Source of the DNA: Lachnospiraceae bacterium
Lineage (GTDB): Bacteria > Bacillota > Clostridia > Lachnospirales > Lachnospiraceae
Direction: 5' to 3'
NCBI GenBank assembly: GCA_017524595.1
Contig: JAFXVI010000039.1
Coordinates: 1-33,524, forward strand
DNA: 33,524 nucleotides
Made by a program: the position numbers and the translations under genes. This document shows, piece by piece, positions 8,608-16,903 of this stretch. The first letter of the stretch is position 1. The number at the start of each line of letters is the position of its first letter. The notes below the pieces were generated by a model, which did no database searches, was not told where the DNA came from, and saw only the letters and a program-made list of their open reading frames with translations.

Positions 8608-10353
8608 TTACAGATTAATCTTTAATGTATCAAGAGGGATACTTATAAATATTGTTGTACCCACACCTTTTTTACTCTCAAGTACTACTGAAGCCCTGCC
8701 ATTAGTATGCATCTTAAGACGCAGACATGCGTTGATCATACCTATATGTTTCCCGGCTTTCAGATCCTCTATCGTGCAATCCTTCATCTTATTATTAAGT
8801 GCCGCCGCCTCCTCGTCATCCATTCCGTCGCCCGTATCCTCAACCTCCATATAAAGGTGTTCCTCCTGCTCATATACCCTTACATAAATACGTGTGGCTC
8901 CGGCCTTGTTTTCAGCGCCATGTACACAGGCATTCTCAACAAAGGTTTCAAGAGTCAGCTTCGGAACATAGTAGTTCTCACATCCGTTCCTTACACTCAT
9001 TTGGTAATTCAGCTTATCTCCAAAACGATATTTCTGCAGATCAAGATAAGCCTCAACAAACTTAAGTTCTTCCTTAAGCCTGATATAATCATCCGACCAG
9101 TCTACATTCTGACGCTGCAATATGGCAAGACGCTCTATCATACGCGCTGTCTCATCCTCATGCTTTATAAGACTGTGCATGCGTATACTCTCAAGAACAT
9201 TGAACAGAAAATGAGGATTTATCTGTGAATGCAACGCCAGCAGTTCCGCCTGCTGTCTCGCTATATCCATCTCCTGTTTCTCCAGTCTGTCCTCGTACAC
9301 CGTCTTGATAAGTTCCTTAAGCCTTAATACCATCTGGTTGTAGTTGCGCATAAGGCTGCCTATCTCATCACGTCCCCTAACATCTTCTATTACCTCAAGG
9401 CTGTTCCTGTCTTCATTTACACTGTCAAATGCATCACTCAACATACGGAGACGGCTTACAAAGGAAACGTTTATGATATACATGAGAATAAGCGGAAGCA
9501 GGATGTTTACAAGAAGTAGCAGGATAATAATAGGAAGATGCCCCTTCATCCTTATTCCCATGCTCTCATCATTTCCTATCAACACACGAAGATTCATTCC
9601 ATACAGTTCAAATTCACTCTCATAAGCAAAGCGCTCACTTCCATCTAAAAAGGCAAAAGGTGTGATCACATCCGAATACCCCTTATTCGAATACAGTATC
9701 TTATCTCCCTCACACAGATATACCGGAACAGAATACTTCATGTCATTGAACTTTCTTACAAGTGCTCCGTAGTCTATATCCACTTTGACAAGCTTCTCGT
9801 ATTTTAGGTCCTTATAATAGTCGAGACGTCTTACTATTGCCAACCTCTTTTTGATCGGATCTGTCCTGTGTTTATCCCCAAGAAAATAGCTTACAAGAAT
9901 GGCATCCGAACCGGCCTCCTTTATCGCATCGAGCCAGGGCTCGTTCTCTTGCGACTGTATACGCCCGAATGTACCTCCGTTTACTATGGTGGGGTTATCC
10001 GAGTACATGGTTACTATCAGATCTCTGCTCTCTAAGTTTATCTTGGCAAACGGATTGGTAAGGATATTGTATCTTTCATTATAGAAATCAACCACAGAAT
10101 CATATTCGCGATCGAGAAACTCACTTATCGCCCTGTTGATCAGCAGACCTGTTGTGGGTTTTACGGCACTTTCAACCGTACTCTTAAAATCAGCTTCGAC
10201 TGCAGATGCGATATTACTCATCTCATATTGTTGTCTGGAATTCTCATCCTGCCTTATAATATACAGGATCACGCCGTCCGTAACAAACAACGGCAGGAGA
10301 ACGCAAAAAACAAACAGTACAATAAGCTTGCGCCGTATCGTCAGATCGTCCAT
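8608..10353 (-). CDS. Sensor histidine kinase, YesM-like (His_kinase family)
   Basis: Membrane sensor kinase of 581 residues from the chosen start. Two membrane segments (about residues 9-34 and 272-299) enclose an extracytoplasmic sensor of about 235 residues. A HAMP region, the His-box QINPHFLFN with His381, an N-box (FVENACVHG), and the ATP-binding EDTGDGM and KHIGMINACLRL follow. This order is diagnostic for YesM-type kinases paired with AraC-type regulators. The ATG at 10353 (MDDLTIRRK) has AAGGG upstream. An in-frame ATG at 10386 would add 11 residues but has no visible ribosome binding site. A TAGAAT hexamer about 40 bases upstream of 10353 may be the -10. It is cotranscribed with the regulator 14 bases downstream. 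Confidence 0.92.
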   Translation of the reverse strand: MDDLTIRRKLIVLFVFCVLLPLFVTDGVILYIIRQDENSRQQYEMSNIASAVEADFKSTVESAVKPTTGLLINRAISEFLDREYDSVVDFYNERYNILTNPFAKINLESRDLIVTMYSDNPTIVNGGTFGRIQSQENEPWLDAIKEAGSDAILVSYFLGDKHRTDPIKKRLAIVRRLDYYKDLKYEKLVKVDIDYGALVRKFNDMKYSVPVYLCEGDKILYSNKGYSDVITPFAFLDGSERFAYESEFELYGMNLRVLIGNDESMGIRMKGHLPIIILLLLVNILLPLILMYIINVSFVSRLRMLSDAFDSVNEDRNSLEVIEDVRGRDEIGSLMRNYNQMVLRLKELIKTVYEDRLEKQEMDIARQQAELLALHSQINPHFLFNVLESIRMHSLIKHEDETARMIERLAILQRQNVDWSDDYIRLKEELKFVEAYLDLQKYRFGDKLNYQMSVRNGCENYYVPKLTLETFVENACVHGAENKAGATRIYVRVYEQEEHLYMEVEDTGDGMDDEEAAALNNKMKDCTIEDLKAGKHIGMINACLRLKMHTNGRASVVLESKKGVGTTIFISIPLDTLKINL

Positions 10354-10417
10354 TATTCCCTTGAGTTGTAGTTTGTTTGATATCATAAACTTATTCTATC
10401 ACATATATCCTTGCAAC

Positions 10418-10454
10418 AAAAGAACCGGACACCTCCCACGGTATCCGGCTCTTT
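10418..10454 (-). terminator. Rho-independent terminator after the 87-residue gene
   Basis: AAAGAGCCGGATACC and GGTGTCCGGTTCTTT form a long stem (one G-U pair) around a GTGGGA-type loop, followed on the minus strand by TTGTTGC. It lies 22 bases after the stop of the small gene and upstream of the sensor kinase. Confidence 0.85.
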
Positions 10455-10475
10455 ATACATCGCGATGTGATATGA

Positions 10476-10739
10476 TCACTCAAAAGGATTAACATCCATA
10501 ACTCTTGAAGCGTTCATCCTGCCCATCTGCATCTGCATTCCCACGATGTCCACGAAGTTCTTCGTTTCTCCCATCTTAAGAGGATTCTCATTAGCTCCCA
10601 CGCTCTCCGACAACCCTGAAAAGTCCGACTTCGCTGATGTGAGATCGCTTCCGATGCCCTTAATCTTACCAAGGCTAGCTGAACTTACTGAATTTGTGTT
10701 GTAAATATAGGGGCTTGCTCCCACTGCACCTATTCTCAT
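10476..10739 (-). CDS. Small protein of unknown function
   Basis: An 87-residue protein I cannot assign. The N-terminus MRIGAVGASPYIYNTNSVS is rich in small and polar residues. The middle is Ser/Gly/Lys-rich and the end is Met-rich (VGMQMQMGRMNASRVM), probably an amphipathic helix. There is no signal peptide or membrane segment. It is a real gene: it has AAGGAGG before its ATG, a near-consensus promoter (10790-10818) and a strong terminator, so it is a monocistronic unit that may be well expressed. The overall look vaguely recalls small flagellum-associated proteins of Clostridia, but that is a weak impression and I assign no function. Confidence 0.75.
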   Translation of the reverse strand: MRIGAVGASPYIYNTNSVSSASLGKIKGIGSDLTSAKSDFSGLSESVGANENPLKMGETKNFVDIVGMQMQMGRMNASRVMDVNPFE

Positions 10740-10789
10740 AGCGCCTCCTTAACAACTTACCCATGTCACATCCTTGTTCATTTGTAACT

Positions 10790-10818
10790 ATTTTAGCTCA
10801 TTCTTCCTGTTTCGTCAA
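10790..10818 (-). promoter_or_regulatory. Consensus sigma-A promoter for the 87-residue gene
   Basis: TTGACG (10813-10818) and TAAAAT (10790-10795) are separated by exactly 17 bases on the minus strand, about 50 bases upstream of the ATG. Confidence 0.85.
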
Positions 10819-10836
10819 GAGTTTTTTATAAGATTG

Positions 10837-10857
10837 AACCTGAATATCAAACAGGTT
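10837..10857 (-). terminator. Weak hairpin at the end of the acetyltransferase gene
   Basis: AACCTG and CAGGTT form a 6-bp stem with the gene's TGA stop inside the loop, followed by CAATCTTATAAAAAAC. It could be a weak terminator for the operon that begins upstream, but the T-tract is poor. Confidence 0.3.
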
Positions 10858-11398
10858 TAAATTCCCTGTAATACACCATAGCATCGCATTTGCACCGCCC
10901 GCCGCATACACTGCAGACGCGGTCAGAGAACTTGTACCACGGGCTGATCTGGCGTTTATATGTAGTATATCCCATATTTTTTAATATTCCTTCTATGGGG
11001 ATATCGCCTTTCTTTATCCATGCCTGTGCAAATACCGCACCGTATATACCTTCTTTCTCAAGTTGTGAAAATGACTCTTCAAGCATCTTGGTCATTACGC
11101 CTTTGCCGCGACAATCATCCCGAACTATACAGAACTTATGATGTAATACCGGTCTTCCGGCAGTTAACCTGTCAAAATCCTCCCCCGTTACTTCCATATC
11201 CTCCATTATCGTCTCTTTATCATCATTAAGAAACAGGGTTGCTCCGATTATCCTTCCTTCATCTTCCTCAACAAACAGGCGGTTATTATCATCTGAGATA
11301 AATCCTCTCATCTCATCTTCAAATATATATGGCTTGCCAAAGCAATCTTCACCGAATTTAACAAGTTCTTCCGTATCCTCTATTACAGCCCTTCTCAT
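10847..11398 (-). CDS. GNAT-family N-acetyltransferase with C-terminal cysteine cluster
   Basis: Predicted acyl-CoA-dependent N-acetyltransferase (183 residues). It starts MRRAVIEDTEELVKF, a typical GNAT beginning. The acetyl-CoA-binding region is at RDDCRGKGVMTKML (R-x-x-G-x-G/A type), with the later segment GIYGAVFAQAWIK. The last 30 residues contain CSVCGGRCKC, four close cysteines that may bind a metal. The ATG at 11398 is preceded by GTGAGG; a GTG two codons earlier overlaps that site and is rejected. It is 37 bases after the MFS gene and is probably the last gene of the phosphatase-led operon. The substrate is unknown. Confidence 0.85.
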   Translation of the reverse strand: MRRAVIEDTEELVKFGEDCFGKPYIFEDEMRGFISDDNNRLFVEEDEGRIIGATLFLNDDKETIMEDMEVTGEDFDRLTAGRPVLHHKFCIVRDDCRGKGVMTKMLEESFSQLEKEGIYGAVFAQAWIKKGDIPIEGILKNMGYTTYKRQISPWYKFSDRVCSVCGGRCKCDAMVYYREFKPV

Positions 11399-11435
11399 AA
11401 ACACCTCACTTATGATCTGTCCGCTTCCTGCAGGA

Positions 11436-12617
11436 TCATTTTTCTTTTCCCTGTACTACCATATTCAAAATCGTACCGGAGATAAGGAACAGCACCATTC
11501 CTATGATGACCACACCCGACAGGGCGAGCGTGGTTCCAAAGGCAAGTATAAGACCCGGGGCAATCGTCATTCCCAGTCTTGTGAACAAAATATAGATGAT
11601 CAAAGCTTCTCCATCACCATAGTCGCCTTCATACCCTGCGTCTGTATAGGCTTCCGTCATTACACTCGGTCCGAAAGCATCCATAAGCCCCAGCATCAAC
11701 ACAACGAGCACAAGTAGCGGAAATGTTTTTCCCAATGAATAAACTGCGATCAAGAAGGCTGCACCAATACAATAAACAAAGGTCGCCTTCAATGCCGACA
11801 TATTGGAAACAACAAGTCTTGTCATAAAGGGGCCGGCATACGCTGAAATAAGATATGAACCCAGCAGCAAAGCTGAAATAACGGTTGATGAAAAACCGAA
11901 CCTGTCCGCTTCAAGCGGTACCGTATAAGAAGTAAAGATCGTGCACGCAAAAAGCGGCAATACCATAAACAGCAGATAGATATCCGCCCTTTTATTCTTA
12001 AATACCTTAAATGAATGCCTGAGGCTGCCTATCTTAAGCTGCTTCTTTATTTCTATCTTATTAAGCAGGAGCAGCGGGATCACCAATATCGCTACTGAAA
12101 TAAGATATACGACCCTGTATGGCATCTGTCCGGCCATTATTCCTCCAAGCACCGTACCCATACACTGTCCGGCAAATGAACCGCCGCTTATGGACGCGAG
12201 TGTTTCCATCCTTTCTTTTTCGTCATCGAAAAGATACGCATAAAACCTGATGCCGATATAAAAACAACCGTATCCGAAGCCTACTGCCATAAAACCTATA
12301 AGCATTATATAATAGTGAAAGGCCACACCCCTTAACAGCATTCCCAAAGCCGTGACTATCGCGCTTATTCTGAAAAAAGGTATTATATTGCCCGACTTCT
12401 GCACTATGATATTGGCTGATATTACACCGAGGATCATCATGGCGCTCATCGCAGTAATAGGAATACTGGTATACAGCTCCAACTTATCAGGTGACACAAA
12501 CCCCTCCGCCATCTCCTTGACAAACAATACATTAAATGCATCTCCGATGGACAGAGCAAAAAGACCAAGCACAAAGAACAGCCGGATATATGGATTTTGT
12601 TTCTTAAGATCAGACAT
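11436..12617 (-). CDS. Major facilitator superfamily transporter
   Basis: Integral membrane transporter (393 residues) with about twelve hydrophobic segments, a cytoplasmic loop after the sixth containing IEIKKQLKIGSLRHSFKVFK, and an A-motif-like KERMETLASISGG region. It is of usual MFS length. It starts MSDLKKQNPYIRLFF, and its ATG lies inside the last codons of the preceding gene (8-base overlap), with GGAGGGCG upstream. The substrate is not predictable. Position suggests it exports or imports the compound sensed by the upstream binding protein and phosphatase, which is inference from context only. Confidence 0.88.
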   Translation of the reverse strand: MSDLKKQNPYIRLFFVLGLFALSIGDAFNVLFVKEMAEGFVSPDKLELYTSIPITAMSAMMILGVISANIIVQKSGNIIPFFRISAIVTALGMLLRGVAFHYYIMLIGFMAVGFGYGCFYIGIRFYAYLFDDEKERMETLASISGGSFAGQCMGTVLGGIMAGQMPYRVVYLISVAILVIPLLLLNKIEIKKQLKIGSLRHSFKVFKNKRADIYLLFMVLPLFACTIFTSYTVPLEADRFGFSSTVISALLLGSYLISAYAGPFMTRLVVSNMSALKATFVYCIGAAFLIAVYSLGKTFPLLVLVVLMLGLMDAFGPSVMTEAYTDAGYEGDYGDGEALIIYILFTRLGMTIAPGLILAFGTTLALSGVVIIGMVLFLISGTILNMVVQGKEK

Positions 12618-13581
12618 TATCCGCGCCCTCCTTATCTACTGATTTTATTCCCGACATAAACAACTGATATTCGGTAAGGATCATTGAAGAAAAAGCAAGG
12701 AACAGTAATGTCTGCATAATATAGTCGACCATGATCTTCCTCATGTACGAAACCGACATTTCAAATCCCAGCCCGTTTTCTCCGTAATGGATCGCATCTA
12801 TTTCCCTGATGTTATCACTGTATCCCAAAAGATACTCGTCTATATCCGTGATCATTGCATCTGTGACGCCCTTATTGTGAACACGTTCAATGTCTTTGGC
12901 CACGGTATTTTCAATCGTCTGATAAATCTGGTCTATGCTTGAGGTATATTCATAGTAAGCGGAATATCCAACATACGAACTTATTATTATAATCCACAGG
13001 ATCAGAACAACGATCATGAACTTATATGCTCTGTCCTGATTTTTCATGTTTCTCCACATAAGGATCATAATACCGGCAGAAACGAAAAATCCTGCTGCAG
13101 ATATAAAGGCAAGGTGCCGGTAATACCTGTTCCATCTTATTACATATATGCCGATATCGCATTCCGTTATCAACCGGGCTGTATCCGTAAGCTTATATGA
13201 ACAATAGAAAACCTTGCCATCTTTAATATTGTCACCAACCGACAGCTTCGCTCCTTCTGATGTAAGAACTCCCTCGCCAGCTGAAAAGAGCACCTTTTCA
13301 TCATCTGTAACAACATACATTGCTCTTATATTCGAAAAATCATCCAATGCCTCTCCAAGAATCTTATCCATTCCATAATAGGACTCGAGAGATTTACCGA
13401 AATGAAGGCCGTAATCTATATTTGAAATAAGATCCGTAACCTCAACATATATCGTATTTTGAAGGGTAGCCCTGCAGTTGGCTGTATACATAAGACATCC
13501 CAGGATCAGAGATAAAATTGTAATGACAAGGTCAAGTACCACGACCACTGCCAGCAAAAAATTCTTCTTAATATATTCCAT
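12610..13581 (-). CDS. Multi-spanning membrane protein with Cache-like extracytoplasmic region, no output domain
   Basis: I do not recognise a named family for this 323-residue protein. Membrane segments are at about residues 8-32, 156-176, 186-208 and 282-304. The first outside loop (about 33-155) has the order of a small Cache-type ligand sensor: a long helix, then IRAMYVVTDDEKVLFSAGEG and later FYCSYKLTD. A second outside loop lies at about 209-281. No kinase, phosphatase, GGDEF or receiver domain follows, and the C-terminus is short. It sits between a lipoprotein binding protein (8-base gap) and the MFS transporter (8-base overlap), so it probably belongs to one sensory or transport complex with them. 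Function unknown. Confidence 0.8.
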   Translation of the reverse strand: MEYIKKNFLLAVVVVLDLVITILSLILGCLMYTANCRATLQNTIYVEVTDLISNIDYGLHFGKSLESYYGMDKILGEALDDFSNIRAMYVVTDDEKVLFSAGEGVLTSEGAKLSVGDNIKDGKVFYCSYKLTDTARLITECDIGIYVIRWNRYYRHLAFISAAGFFVSAGIMILMWRNMKNQDRAYKFMIVVLILWIIIISSYVGYSAYYEYTSSIDQIYQTIENTVAKDIERVHNKGVTDAMITDIDEYLLGYSDNIREIDAIHYGENGLGFEMSVSYMRKIMVDYIMQTLLFLAFSSMILTEYQLFMSGIKSVDKEGADNV

Positions 13582-13589
13582 CTTCGTAC

Positions 13590-14729
13590 CTACTCATATA
13601 TTTTGTCCGCAACTATATATGTCTGCAATGGTATTTGAACGCCGGTCCTCTCAATAGTCGTCCTGTTAAAACATATCCGGGGCGCTATCTCGAATACCTG
13701 CCCGAGTTCAGTGATGCCGGTGCCTGCTGCATAGTCAAGTATCCTTGAAGCAACAAACTGTCCATCCTCATACGCATCTGCCATCGTGATGTGCATAAGA
13801 GCCCCGTTTTCCACCTGGCTTTCGGATGTCTCAGCCACCGTTACTATCCCGGCATCAATAACGTCATCAAGAAGCCACGGCAGCTTTTCATCTTCTATAG
13901 TCGCTGTAGTTATATACAGCATATCAATTTCAGGTATCAGCTCTTCATATGCCGCTTTCAATTCCGTATAATACCGATCATAGTCCTCATTATACGCCTC
14001 AACAACATGACGTTCATGTATCTTGAATCCATACTTCTCAGCAGCTTCCTTAAGCTGCCCTATTCCTGAATAACTGTACGCGGCTTCGGAATCCTCATAA
14101 ACAACTCCGACATTCTTAAACTCAAATATTTCATATGCAGCCTCAATCTGTCTGGTTATCCTCTTCGTATCCACCAGAGCAAACGAACGATCATTCAGAC
14201 GTTCCTCCTCACCTGCAACTATTCCGGCAGATATCGCATCCGTGACCGCCACTACCATATAATCATAGGAAATACGATCCGCCATTTCCGTAAGATAACT
14301 TCCTGCTATACTTCCTATCGTTATCATAAGATCTACCTTATCGGTAAGTGCCGCCTCTTCTGCCTCTTCATCCGACATATAATATCTTTCATAGTATACA
14401 TCTTTTATGAAATGAAGCTTATCAGATTCAGCCTGACACAGGTCATCCCAGACATCCTTCGTTGTTTCCCGTTCCTTTTCCGTATCATATCCGGAAATAT
14501 AACCCTTGGCTTGTAGCTCACGTGCTATGGAATCAAGGATATCACGATAGTAAAAATACTCTCCCGAGTTAAAACATCCGATATTTATCTCCCCTATATT
14601 CAATTCTTCTGCCGTATCCGTCATCTGTGCCACTGATTCGCCGGAACATCCGGTAAACAGGCAACCAAGCAGAGACACCAATAGGATAACGGTAATACAG
14701 CGATATATTCTACGCATTTTTTTCATCAT
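13590..14729 (-). CDS. ABC_sub_bind-type substrate-binding lipoprotein
   Basis: Lipid-anchored extracellular binding protein (379 residues). The signal peptide ends in the lipobox LFTGC (Cys28). The mature part resembles the two-lobed ABC transporter substrate-binding family found with TrpX/YtrF-like proteins: MVVAVTDAISAGIVAGEE matches the family's V-T-D-x-x-x-A-G-x-V signature, followed by VDTKRITRQIEAAYEIF and the inter-lobe segment VGVVYEDSEAAYS. No permease or ATPase gene is adjacent. Its ATG shares TAATG with the phosphatase stop, and GGTGG precedes it. It more likely presents a ligand to the sensor phosphatase or to the membrane protein downstream than to an ABC importer, which is inference. 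Confidence 0.8.
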   Translation of the reverse strand: MMKKMRRIYRCITVILLVSLLGCLFTGCSGESVAQMTDTAEELNIGEINIGCFNSGEYFYYRDILDSIARELQAKGYISGYDTEKERETTKDVWDDLCQAESDKLHFIKDVYYERYYMSDEEAEEAALTDKVDLMITIGSIAGSYLTEMADRISYDYMVVAVTDAISAGIVAGEEERLNDRSFALVDTKRITRQIEAAYEIFEFKNVGVVYEDSEAAYSYSGIGQLKEAAEKYGFKIHERHVVEAYNEDYDRYYTELKAAYEELIPEIDMLYITTATIEDEKLPWLLDDVIDAGIVTVAETSESQVENGALMHITMADAYEDGQFVASRILDYAAGTGITELGQVFEIAPRICFNRTTIERTGVQIPLQTYIVADKIYE

Positions 14730-16873
14730 TAAACACCACCTGATAAATTGTGCAGCCTCAGAGCCAGCATCGTAAGATCATCGAACTGAGGTGCCTCCGC
14801 AACGAAACTGTCGACATTCTCGCGCACATGAGTAAGAAGCGTTTCCGGATCATCATTAGCATTATCCATAAGCACTTTCTCAAGCCTGTCTGTACCATAC
14901 AGTTCATCATTGGCATTTGTAGCCTCCGGAACACCGTCTGTATATGTGAACAGGCAGTCTCCTTTCTTAAGCACTACCTCATGCGAAACATACCTTATCC
15001 CTTCCATCGCTGCCAGCGGCGGTTTCTTTTTTTCGGGCTTGATCACATCAACAGACCCGTCTTCATGTATTATATACGGATTCTCATGACCGGCATCGCA
15101 GAACTTCATATTACCTGTCTTTAAATCTATGATACCAAGCCAGGCAGTAACGAACAATTCCTCTCCGTTTCCTTCGCAAAGCTGATTATTGGAATTCATA
15201 AAAACATCTTCCACTTTCTCACCAGCCTGCGCATGATTTTTGATAAGAGTCTTGGCTATGACCATGAACAGAGCCGCCGGAACACCCTTGCCGGATACAT
15301 CTGCCATTACAAGGGCAAGATGATCATCATCAACAAAGAAGAAATCATAAAAATCACCGCCGACCTCCTTGGCAGGATCCATCTTGGCGTAAAGATCAAA
15401 TTCCTTTCTTTCCGGGAATGCCGGGAACACATTTGGAAGCATGGAAGCCTGGATATGTGTAGCTACTGATAACTCCGCTCCTATCCTTTCCTTCTCTGCT
15501 GTTATAGCTGTAATATCCTTAATATACTGCTTCATGCGCGTGGTCATCGATCCGAACGATTCCGCTAACTGCTGTATTTCGTCCCCGGTATCTATGTTCC
15601 ATGAAAAATCAAGATTATCACCCTCGATCTCTCTTACGCTTTCCGTAAGCTTAACAACCGGATCAGCAAGCTTATCAGCCAGCCTTATCGATGCAAATGC
15701 AGCGGCAAGACCGATAACAGCCAGGATCAAAAGACTGTAAAGAACTGCTGAAAGGATAGAGTTCTGTACAAATTCACCCTGTTCACGATTGCTTGAATCC
15801 AACTCCTCGAGCAAGTCCTTAGATGGTTGCAAAACCTCCTGTTCAGGAAGGACAGTCAGATAAGACCAGCCTACTGTTTCCATCGGCGCATATGCAACGT
15901 AATAAGGCTTATCATCGATATTTACGATCCGAATATCCCCATTGCCTGAAAGTGCATCCTTAACAAGTTCGGCAAGCTCCTTATTGGAACTGTTCCTAAG
16001 ATCTTCACTGTCATCTGTCATAGGAGCAAGCTCACCATCAGCACTTCCGGAAAAAAGAGTCTGTCCCTGTGCATTTATTATGCAGGCGTATCCTTTCTCA
16101 CCCACATGAAAACTGTCTATATCATCCTGTATGGTATCAAGAAAAAGACCTCCTCCGGCAACACCTTTAAAAATGCCGTTCGCATATACCGGAACGCCGC
16201 AGCTGATCCCGGGCTTGCCGGTATCCGCATCCATTATTATACCGGTGAGTATGGGCTTACCCTGTTTCTTAGCTTCCTTATACCAGGGTCTTTCCCTTGC
16301 TTCGAAACGAAGCGGCTGTCCATCAGTACTGAGATTATATTCAGATACATTTTCAGCTCCTAAAAAAATACCCGATTCAGTTGCAAAATAGTTGGTAGAC
16401 ATCGACTCATTTGATTCATTTACAGAGATTATCATTCCCTGCATATTGCTTATCCTGGCCTTCTCATCAATGATAGGCGTCGATTCAGGATCAACACCTT
16501 CTCCGTAAGCGGTAACCACTACAAGCTTTCCCATATCCGACGCATCATAAGGCCTTAGTTCCGTTGCCCCGTATCGTTCAGGCGACAGATATATGTCCCT
16601 TGCGCTGTCGGCAATGATACATATATCCTTAATAAACTCCGTAAAATCCCTGTCTGCCGCGTTTGCCCTTCCGGTCGATGACTCCATCAAGAGTTCCCTC
16701 GCCTGTTTTCTCATCGCCTCTTCCGACATGCTCTCAATGTTCTTACCTGCCTTAATGCTACCCTCCACGAGTGTCTTCTGCATACTGACCATCTGAATAT
16801 ATAACAAACCGCATATGAGCAGGATCAGCACTATTATTGTGAGCATTATTACCCGAAGTATCTTCTTTCTCAT
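14729..16873 (-). CDS. Membrane-bound PP2C/SpoIIE-family serine phosphatase with Cache sensor and HAMP
   Basis: Signal-transducing protein phosphatase (714 residues). It has a membrane segment at residues 7-28, a large extracytoplasmic double-Cache-like domain (about 30-370, with ERPWYKEAKKQGKPILTG), a second membrane segment (372-396), a HAMP linker (397-450), a helical connector and a PP2C/SpoIIE catalytic domain (about 465-708). Metal-binding signatures are visible: EVGGDFYD (Asp507, Asp510), ADVSGKG (Asp525), YTDGVPEA (Asp646) and FDDLTM. Such RsbU/SpoIIE-type enzymes usually dephosphorylate an anti-anti-sigma (STAS) protein, but no STAS or RsbW-type kinase gene is nearby. AAGGAG lies 11 bases before the ATG. 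The antiporter gene ends 30 bases upstream, so cotranscription with it is possible. Confidence 0.93.
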   Translation of the reverse strand: MRKKILRVIMLTIIVLILLICGLLYIQMVSMQKTLVEGSIKAGKNIESMSEEAMRKQARELLMESSTGRANAADRDFTEFIKDICIIADSARDIYLSPERYGATELRPYDASDMGKLVVVTAYGEGVDPESTPIIDEKARISNMQGMIISVNESNESMSTNYFATESGIFLGAENVSEYNLSTDGQPLRFEARERPWYKEAKKQGKPILTGIIMDADTGKPGISCGVPVYANGIFKGVAGGGLFLDTIQDDIDSFHVGEKGYACIINAQGQTLFSGSADGELAPMTDDSEDLRNSSNKELAELVKDALSGNGDIRIVNIDDKPYYVAYAPMETVGWSYLTVLPEQEVLQPSKDLLEELDSSNREQGEFVQNSILSAVLYSLLILAVIGLAAAFASIRLADKLADPVVKLTESVREIEGDNLDFSWNIDTGDEIQQLAESFGSMTTRMKQYIKDITAITAEKERIGAELSVATHIQASMLPNVFPAFPERKEFDLYAKMDPAKEVGGDFYDFFFVDDDHLALVMADVSGKGVPAALFMVIAKTLIKNHAQAGEKVEDVFMNSNNQLCEGNGEELFVTAWLGIIDLKTGNMKFCDAGHENPYIIHEDGSVDVIKPEKKKPPLAAMEGIRYVSHEVVLKKGDCLFTYTDGVPEATNANDELYGTDRLEKVLMDNANDDPETLLTHVRENVDSFVAEAPQFDDLTMLALRLHNLSGGV

Positions 16874-16903
16874 GTATCGTAAATCTCCTTATCAGATATA
16901 AAA

